The position numbers and the translations under genes are program-made. Shown in pieces: positions 36,788 to 45,900 of a stretch of 64,000 nucleotides of DNA. Position 1 is the first letter of the stretch. Every line of letters starts with the position of its first letter. Under the pieces are notes generated by a model that worked only from the letters and a program-made list of their open reading frames with translations, made no database searches and was not told the origin of the DNA. Source of the DNA: Kordia antarctica (GTDB taxonomy: Bacteria; Bacteroidota; Bacteroidia; Flavobacteriales; Flavobacteriaceae); contig NZ_CP019288.1 of NCBI RefSeq assembly GCF_009901525.1, positions 930,001-994,000 on the forward strand, written 5' to 3'.

Positions 36788-39700
36788 TAGATTTTGAATG
36801 TATTTTTTCGTGGTGTAGTTTTACTTATGTCCTTAAGTTTTAATAGAACTTCTATCTGCGAACTCAATGTCTTGATATTAGGACTATCATAGTAATCTTG
36901 AATTTCAATATTACAATTGAATTCTTTTTTGATTGCGTTTAAAATTGACATTGCTTTTAAAGAATCGCCTCCTAATTCAAAGAAATCATCTTCAATGCCT
37001 ATTTTTTCATAACCAAGTGTATTTTTCCAAATTGATGATAAACGTATTTGAATATCATTTTGGGGGGCTATATAATTGGTAGTTAAATTTATTCTCTCAT
37101 CATTTTCTATTTCTCCATGTTTTTCTTCTTCATCTAATTCCTTCTCATCAAAAATAGTATTTGACGTCATTTTTGATAGTACTGAAGTTAGATCTTTACT
37201 GTTGCTAAATTGATTTTGCACTAATCGCAAAGCATCAATTCTACTTGGTAGTTCCGTTTGATCAAAAACATAAGTCGGAACAGGTACTTTTTGTGAATTT
37301 TCCGGATACAGTTTAGCTGTTTCTACAGAAGCTCCAACTTTCCACAAAAGACCAATGTTGGTTAGAAAATAACTGTAATCATTTTTTGATTCTTTCGCTC
37401 TTCTAATCATTGATACATTGGTGATAGCTTCTGGCACTTGCTTTTTCAAGAAACTAGAGAGTGTTTTTCCAGGTCCTATCTCTATAAAAATGGTGTTCTC
37501 TACATTCCACTTTTGAATGGCACTTTGCAATCCTTTATGAAATAATACCGTTTCTCTAATATGTTTTGTCCAATATGATGATGGCATATTTTCATCTGTC
37601 GTAATGAGTTCTCCCGTAAGATTAGATATGATTGGAATTTTTGGTTTTTCAAATTCTAATGTGTCCAATTTTTCTTTAAATGGCGTTAGCATATCATTCA
37701 TCATGTTTGAATGAAAAGCATGAGAGGTTTTAAGTTTTGTAAAAGCAATAGCTGCGTTCTTGAGTTTTTCTTCTAGGGTTGTTATAGATTTACTTTCGCC
37801 AGAAAGTACACAGGTATCATCACTATTAATAGCTGCAACAGATAATTCCTCAGTTATATATTCTGTTATACTTTCATGTGTTGAATGCACCACAATCATA
37901 TCTCCAGATTTCATTTGGTTCATTAAGGATGCTCTTGTGCAAACAATTTCCAATCCAGCTTCAAACGAAAAAACACCAGCAACACATGCTGCTACATATT
38001 CTCCAAGACTATGACCAATCATTCCGTCAGGTTGTATTCCTAAATGTATTAAAGTTTTGGCTAACGCATATTCTACAACAAATAGTAATGGTTGCGTATG
38101 CAATGTTTCATGGATTAACTCTGCATTTTCAGAAGTTGTGTATCCTATTATTTTTTTATAATCTTTATTTGTCAATGCATTCAACAACTCAAAACCAGTA
38201 TCCATGATCGTTTTGAAATATGGTATGTTGTCATAAAGATCATTCGCCATTTTAAGGTATTGTGTTCCTTGTCCAGGAAACATAAAGACAATATTTTTAT
38301 GTCCTTTTGCAGGTTGTATAGAAGTTTCTGAAAGTAATTTTTTTTGAGCTTTTTCTCTATTTTCAAAAACAATAAAATCTCTATAAGGAAATGGGCGCGT
38401 ATTTTTTGCTAGACTATAACTAATTTGCGCATTGGTATATGAATCATTTTCGAGTAAATAAGCTGCGAGTTTTTGTCGATATTCCTTTAATGCCTTTCTT
38501 GATTTTGCGGCATAAAAAAGCACATGCTGTTTGGTATTACTCGTATCACAAACAGTTTCTATGAATTCTTCTAATACTGCATGACAGTTAGTTCCTCCTA
38601 TTCCTAAACTGTTAATTCCTGCTCTTCTTACATTGTCGCTTTTCCAATCTTGTAATTCGGTATTCACATAAAATGGTCCTCCATCAAAATTAATTTCAGG
38701 ATTTGAATCATTGAAATGGAGAGATGGCGGTATCATTTTGTAATACAAACACATACAGGTTTTTATAAAACCAGCAATTCCAGCTGCTGCATCTAAATGT
38801 CCCATGTTTGTTTTTACTGATGCTATCGCACATTTATGATTTATGTCGTAATTGAATGCCTTGTTTAATGCTTCTATTTCTATAGGATCGCCCAATTTAG
38901 TTCCTGTTCCATGTGCTTCTATATAACCTATAGTGTTAGGCTGTACTCCGGCTACTCTATGTGCCATTTTAATACAATCTGATTGTCCTTCAACACTTGG
39001 CGCGGTGTATCCAACTTTTCTTCTTCCATCATTATTAACCGAAGTTGCTTTAACGACTGCATAGATATAATCTCCATCTTTTATAGCGTCTTCATATCGT
39101 TTTAATACTACTGCGCCAGCGCCTTCTCCCCAAATTGTACCTGTTGCATCTTTATCGAACGCTCTACAGAATCCATCTTTTGAATTGATGAATCCTTCTT
39201 CATGTAAGTATCCTTTTCTGTCTGTAGAATCTATGTTTACGCCTCCCGAAACTGCCATATTACATTCCTTTAACAATAGACTTCTACAAGCCAAATGAAT
39301 ATTACTTAATGAAGCTGAGCATGCTGTATCTGAATAAAAACTGGGACCAGTTAATCCTAAATTGTATGAAATTAGTGTACTTACATATTGTTTGTTCGAT
39401 AACTTTCTAGTTATATAAGGAGCCAATGTTCCTTTGTTGTAAAACATTTCTAATAGTCTCCAATTAATATTGTCTGAAGCAGATAAGTAGAGCCCAATTG
39501 CCTTTTCGGTGAGTCTATTTGCATATCCTGCGTTATCTAAAGACGCATATACAATTTCGTGCATAATACGTATCTGTGGATCCATTACCGATGCTTCTTC
39601 TCGTGTATAACCAAAGAACTTATAATCAAAACTACCAGCATTGTCTATTCTAGATTCTACAGGTACATAGTTCGGTAGATTTATTAACATTGTATCTCCA

Positions 39701-39831
39701 TTTTCTTTGGAATAGTGATGTGATAACTCTGTTCCTTGTTTTAAATTTTCCCAGAAAATAGACAAATCTTTTGACTTAGGAAATACTCCTGCCATTCCTA
39801 TTACAGCGATATCTTTTTTTCTGTTAACCAT
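36787..39831 (-). CDS. PKS-2, KS-AT-ACP
   Basis: A 1014-residue type-I PKS module without reductive domains. The ketosynthase has DTACSASLS (active Cys ~170), EAHGTGT (~305) and KTNMGHLDAAAG, the full Cys-His-His triad. The acyltransferase has GHSLGEY (~607) and SHAFH (~705), which marks malonyl-CoA specificity. The ACP is DDFFELGGDSLKAM (~950). No KR, DH, ER or methyltransferase is present, so a two-carbon unit would be added and the beta-keto group left unless another protein acts. It follows NRPS-3 by 71 bp and its stop overlaps the NRPS-4 start by one base. By collinearity it extends the Gly unit loaded by NRPS-3 and hands the chain to the beta-alanine module. Confidence 0.95.
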   Translation of the reverse strand: MVNRKKDIAVIGMAGVFPKSKDLSIFWENLKQGTELSHHYSKENGDTMLINLPNYVPVESRIDNAGSFDYKFFGYTREEASVMDPQIRIMHEIVYASLDNAGYANRLTEKAIGLYLSASDNINWRLLEMFYNKGTLAPYITRKLSNKQYVSTLISYNLGLTGPSFYSDTACSASLSNIHLACRSLLLKECNMAVSGGVNIDSTDRKGYLHEEGFINSKDGFCRAFDKDATGTIWGEGAGAVVLKRYEDAIKDGDYIYAVVKATSVNNDGRRKVGYTAPSVEGQSDCIKMAHRVAGVQPNTIGYIEAHGTGTKLGDPIEIEALNKAFNYDINHKCAIASVKTNMGHLDAAAGIAGFIKTCMCLYYKMIPPSLHFNDSNPEINFDGGPFYVNTELQDWKSDNVRRAGINSLGIGGTNCHAVLEEFIETVCDTSNTKQHVLFYAAKSRKALKEYRQKLAAYLLENDSYTNAQISYSLAKNTRPFPYRDFIVFENREKAQKKLLSETSIQPAKGHKNIVFMFPGQGTQYLKMANDLYDNIPYFKTIMDTGFELLNALTNKDYKKIIGYTTSENAELIHETLHTQPLLFVVEYALAKTLIHLGIQPDGMIGHSLGEYVAACVAGVFSFEAGLEIVCTRASLMNQMKSGDMIVVHSTHESITEYITEELSVAAINSDDTCVLSGESKSITTLEEKLKNAAIAFTKLKTSHAFHSNMMNDMLTPFKEKLDTLEFEKPKIPIISNLTGELITTDENMPSSYWTKHIRETVLFHKGLQSAIQKWNVENTIFIEIGPGKTLSSFLKKQVPEAITNVSMIRRAKESKNDYSYFLTNIGLLWKVGASVETAKLYPENSQKVPVPTYVFDQTELPSRIDALRLVQNQFSNSKDLTSVLSKMTSNTIFDEKELDEEEKHGEIENDERINLTTNYIAPQNDIQIRLSSIWKNTLGYEKIGIEDDFFELGGDSLKAMSILNAIKKEFNCNIEIQDYYDSPNIKTLSSQIEVLLKLKDISKTTPRKNTFKI

Positions 39832-39902
39832 GTTATAATTTTAAATTCTTAAAAATGGATTGAATACTTTATTGAGGGGAAATTTTATTGTTGTTATTTC
39901 TA

Positions 39903-42900
39903 TTACTCATCAAAAATGTCTAAGATTTCATCCATATCTTCAAAGATATTTGAAGATATTTCTTCCTGACTTGTTTGATCATTAAGTACATTCTCGACTA
40001 GCGCTTTAATGTTTGGATATTGAAATAAATCTAATGGTCTAAGTGTTAAGTTTAAAGTTGAATTAAATTGATTCAACACTTGCATTAAAGATAACGAGTT
40101 CAATCCTAAATCAAAAAAGTTATCGGTTGTACCAATTATTAAAACATCTTCTTTTATTGAATTCTTTAGTATCTGAACCATAGCTTTTTCTATTTCATTT
40201 TTTGGAGCCTTGTACTCGTTTTTAATGATGTCCTCATTGGTAATATCTGGCAGTGATTTTCTATCTATCTTCCCATTGGCTGTTAGTGGAAAACTATCCA
40301 ATTGTTTGTAATAACTAGGAACCATATAACTTGATAACTTCTTCAATAAAGAGTCTCTCAACGCTTTCTTATCTACTATTTTTGTAGATGTGTAATAAGC
40401 AACCAAGGTCTTCTCTCCTTCCGACTCCTTTGCCAATACGACTGCTTCTTTTATCTCTTGCGAAGATTCTAATACTACTTTTTCAATTTCTCCTAGTTCT
40501 ATTCGATAACCACGTAACTTAACCTGATAGTCATCTCTACCTAAAAACTCAATGCTACCATCTAACATGCGACGTCCTAAATCGCCAGTGTAATACAAAG
40601 TCTCTTCCTTTGAAGTATCTGAAAATCTATGACTGATAAAACGTTCTGAGGTTAATGATTCTTTTTGGTAATAACCTTTCGCCAAGCCTGAACCGCCTAT
40701 GTATAATTGACCAACTACACCTTCTGGAACTAGTTCTTTTTGCGCATCCAATAAGTAAATCTGTGTATTGTCTATTGGATACCCAATGTTATTACTTCGA
40801 TCGCCCTCAGAAATCTTACGTAACATTGACCAAATGGTTGTTTCTGTTGGTCCATACATATTCCACAATTCTTTTACTTTTCCTAAAAGATTTGTGCTTA
40901 ATCCTTCACTTAATGCATCGCCACCGCATAATACTCGAAGTGCTGAATTGCCCAACCAACCACTATCTAATAGTAATTGATAAAAGCTTGGAGTAGCTTG
41001 CATGATCGTTGGATTGTATTGTTCTATTGATTCCTGTAATTTTAAAGGATCACTAAGTTCCAATCGTGAACTGATGTATACACTTGCGCCACTGATTAAA
41101 GGAACAAAGAATTCTAAGATCGAGATATCAAATGAATACGTCGTTACCGAATACATACGATCTGATGAACTTATGCCTGGACTTTTTTGCATACTAAGTA
41201 AAAAGTTATGCAAAGAATCATGACCAATTTCTACGCCTTTTGGTTTTCCTGTGGAACCAGATGTATATATGATATACGCTGTATCTTCAGCACTCACTGG
41301 AAGAGTTACAACATTTACAACTTCACTTTTTAGAATCTCACCTTTGTCTAATACTTTAGCATTTACGCCTTTAAGAGGAAGTTGCAAGTTTACATCTGTG
41401 ATAATATACTTCGCTTTGCTATCTTCTATGATATAATTGATCCGATCTTCAGGAAAACCTATATCGATTGGAATGTATGATTTGCCAGATTTTAGAATTC
41501 CTAAAATAATGAGTAACATCTCGCTACTGCGATCTAACAATACAACTATTGGTTCTTTAATTTCTCCTAATGTTGATACTAAGTGTGAACTAATATCTTC
41601 TATACGACTCCAAGTTTCTTTGTAAGTATAACTTGTTTCAGCGTCTTGAATTGCGATGGCATCAGGATTCGTAGTTACTTGTGTTGCTACTATATCTAAA
41701 AATGTTGATTCTTTGGTATATGATTGTTCTGTTTGATTGTACTGATATACTAATCGATGTTCATCTTCCGTAGATAAGTAAGAAATATTTCCTATAAGAT
41801 TCTCTGACGCTGGTAATAAATTAGTTATTAAATTTTTAAAACGTTTTATTAGATTTTCTATGATTGTACTTTCATAGATATCTGTATTGTAACGTACTTG
41901 ACAGAAAATACAATCGCCAACTTCACTGAAATCAAATTCAATATCAAACTTAACCATCATATCAACCTCATGATGAATTTGATCGATTTCTTCTTCATTT
42001 ATTTCTGGCATTTCTTCATCATCACCAGTATTTTGAAGTAAAACTAAGATATCGAATAAAGTACTTCTACTTGTATCTCTTGTCAGTTTTAATTCTTCAA
42101 CCAATCTATCAAAAGGATATGATTGATGTGAATATGCATCTAATAAATTATTTTTTACTTGCGCGTATAGTGTATCAAATGACACATTACTTTGTATTTG
42201 ATTTCGTAACGCTAACGTATTTAAATAACAACCTATTTGATCTTCTAAATCTGCATGCTCTCTTCCTGCAACAGAAGTTCCAATGATAATATCATCCTGG
42301 TTGGTATACCGGTAGATTAGTACTTTTAACGCAGTGACCAAAAACATGAATAATGTTCCGCCATTGTAAGTTATATATTCGCGTATTTCGCTCGTTAGTT
42401 TTTTATTTATGTATGTATTTAATACATGCCCGTTGTATGTCTTTAATTTTGGTCTTTGTTTTGCTCCAGGCAAATTCAATACTGGTAATGTTCCTGAAAG
42501 TTTGTCAAGCCAATATTCTTTTAATGAACTAAATTCTTCCGATTGTAATTGATTTAATTGCCATGCTGCATAATCTCTATATTGTATTTGTAATACCGGT
42601 AATTCTAATTCAATTTGCGTTGAAAAATGCTTGTAATATGCCATTATATCTCTTGACAAGATATTCATAGACCAACCATCACATATAATGTGGTGCATAT
42701 TGTAGTATAAAATATACTTAGCATCATCTAGTTGAATGATTTTTACTCGTAATAATGGTCCGTTTTTTAAATCGAAAGGAACATAAGCATCAATGTCTAA
42801 ATAGTTAAATGCACTTTTTAGAGGAGATTCTTCATTACTAAAATCTTGCTGATCAATCAAAAATGCTAATTCTTCTGGTTGTAAAACGCATTGTCGTATG

Positions 42901-45900
42901 GTTCCATCTGTTTGCTCTTTGAATACTGTACGCAAAACTTCATGTCTTTCTAACACGCTATGAATGGCTTTTACAAAAATTTCTATATCATGTATTTCTT
43001 CCAGTAAAGTTGTATTTGGCATATTATAGGCAACAGATCCTTCACCAAATTGGCTCAATACCCATAATCTGCGCTGCGAATCAGAAACTGCATAATTATT
43101 AGCTTGTTCAAGTTTTGGTATTGTACTAAATGCTTCTTTTTTTGCTTGTAAAATAAGTGTTTCGTGAGCTTCTAAAGATCCTTGTATAAATAAATTAGTT
43201 ATAGAAACCTTTGCATTAAATATTTTATGATACTCGCTTATCAGACGAATAATTTTAAGACTATGACCGCCTAATTCGAAGAAATCGTCTTTGATTCCTA
43301 TTTGTTCTTTTTCAAGTATAACTTTCCATATTGCTATTAACTTACGTTGTATTTCTGTTGTAGGCGGAACATAAATTGCGCCAGTAGCTATACCTAAATC
43401 TTCTGGAGCTGGTAATCCTTTTATGTCTATTTTTCCATTCGCAGTTATTGGAAATGTATCTAAAAAGATAAAATAACTAGGTACCATATAGGCTGGCAAT
43501 TGGGTTGCCATATATTGTTTTAAATCAGAGGATTCAGACGACGACTCATTTGTATAATAGGCAATAATATGTTTGTCACCTGATATAGATTCTTTTATAA
43601 TTACAACTACTTTTTTAATTCCTGATTTAGCAGCTAATACTTTTTCTATTTCTCCTAACTCAATTCTGTTTCCTCTAATTTTAACTTGATTGTCTTTACG
43701 TCCTAAAAATTTTATATTTCCATCTGGAAGCCATTTCCCTAAATCTCCAGTTTTGTAGATACGTGAATTATTATCAAAAGGATTTGGAATGAATTTTTCT
43801 GCAGTTAAATCATCTCTATTTAAATAACCTCTGGCAATTCCATCTCCTGTAAGGCTAATTTCTCCAACAACACCTTTAGGCTGTAAACCATTTTGATCGT
43901 TAAGAATGTATACACTAGAGTTTGCGATAGGTTTTCCTATTCCGATATCTTCAGTACTATTTTCAACTTTTCCTACAGTTGCCCAAACAGTGTTTTCTGT
44001 TGGTCCGTATTCATTGTATAATTTACATAAAGGAAGATGCTCAAAATGTTTCTTTAATAATGTTTCATTTAATGCTTCTCCAGCAGAAATAACGCGTTTG
44101 AGTGACAAATTTTCTACATCTACATAGTCCAATATCAAATTATAGAAAGACGGAACTGCAAGAATAGATTCTATACGATACGTATTGATCAATGATAGTA
44201 ATGCAACTGTATCTTTTAGTGTTTCATTGTCTACAATAAATAATTGAGAACCTTTGGTTAGACTTTCCCATATAATTGCTACAGATGAATCAAAAGAAAA
44301 AGAGGATAGCAGTAATTGAGATTTTATGTAATCATAGTATTCATTCCTTGCTAAAGTAGACGTGAGTAAGTTAGCATGTTCTATCATGACACCTTTAGGA
44401 TTTCCTGTTGATCCTGATGTGTAAATGATGTAAGCCAAATTATTTTCCGTAATAGTAGTCGCTACATTTTCTTTTGAATATGTATTTACCGAAGCATAAA
44501 ACTGCTCCATTAACTTCTCCTCTATTATTACTTTGCAATTACTGTCGTTTGTAATATATACTATTCTTTTTTCTGGGTAATTAATATCAATAGGAACATA
44601 GGCTGCTCCGGCTTTTAAGATTGCCAACATCGAAATAATTACTTTCTCACTATTTACCAATTTAATTCCAATTAAATCGTCTTGTTTTGGTGAATATTCT
44701 TGTTTTAAATAATGACTCAACTGATTTGCCTGTTCATTGATTTCTTGGAACGTAAAATGCTTATCATTAAATGTTACAGCAATGTTATCTGGATGTTTTT
44801 GTACTTGTGCTTCAAATAAATCTAAAACTGTCTTGTTTTTTGGATATGATTTTCTGGAAGCATTAAATCCTAGTAATAATTCTGTTTCTTTGGTAGGTGA
44901 TAAAAATGATAGTGTATCAATTTCTTGATCAATATCTATTAAAATATTTTTGCAAAGTTGTTGGTAATCGTACAATAATCCAGACATCATTTCATGATCA
45001 TGAATATCTTCATTATAGATTAATTCAAGTTTTATATGATTTCCGACTTCAATAAACGTAAATGTAAGATCAAATCTAGCTACAGCTTTTCCTCCATCAT
45101 TAATTGTCATTATTTCATCGGAAGCAATTTCGAGATTTGTATTTGTATTGAAGGTGTTTTGTAATACAATTAAAATATCAAATAATAAACTTCTACTTGT
45201 ATCTCTCTTAATATCCAAATCTTCAATTAACTTGTCAAAAGGATACATTTGATGCGCATACGTTTCAAGTAAATTTCGTTTTACTTTTTCAAATAATTCT
45301 TTAAAAGATATATTCTCATCTATTTGTGTTCTTATAGGTAACGTATTTACGTACAATCCTATTTGATTGCTTAAGTCGGTATGTTCTCTTCCTGAAACCG
45401 GACTTCCAATTAATAAATCTCTTTGTCCTGTATACCTATAAAAAAGTACTTTTAGCGAAGTCAACAAAAACATAAATAAAGTACCTCCACTATTCTTTGA
45501 GAAATCTTGTATGGAACTTGACGTTTCCTTGTCAAAATAGAAAAATAGTTTGTATCCGTTATAAGATTGTGTTAACGGCCTTTGTTTGTTACTTGGTAGC
45601 TCAAGAATAGGAAGTTCGTTCGCTAATGTATGTTTCCAATATTTTTTATGATTTTTGAAAATATCTGTTTCTAACTGCGTTGTTTGCCAGTATACATAAT
45701 CTTTATATTGAATAGGTAATTCAGGCAACATCTCAGTTGTTTCTCCCTTGTAATAGCTATAATATGATAAGATATCTTGTATTAAAATATCTAAAGACCA
45801 GACATCTCCAACTAGATGATGAATATTATAATAGAATATATATGTATTCGCTGCAATTTTGATTCTCTGCGCACGAATCAATGGCCCATTCTCTAAATCA

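Noticed and set aside
38181-38372. 63-codon minus-strand frame inside PKS-2
   Set aside because: It is a second frame within the acyltransferase region; the main frame carries the conserved motifs.
29434-41625. Matching sets of small plus-strand frames near 29434-30404 and 40655-41625
   Set aside because: They occur twice only because the A domain on the opposite strand is duplicated; the apparent conservation is not evidence of genes.
28969-41783. Mobile element explaining the 1.6-kb repeat
   Set aside because: The repeat encodes only an in-frame A domain, with no transposase, terminal inverted repeats or target duplications; recombination between homologous modules is sufficient.
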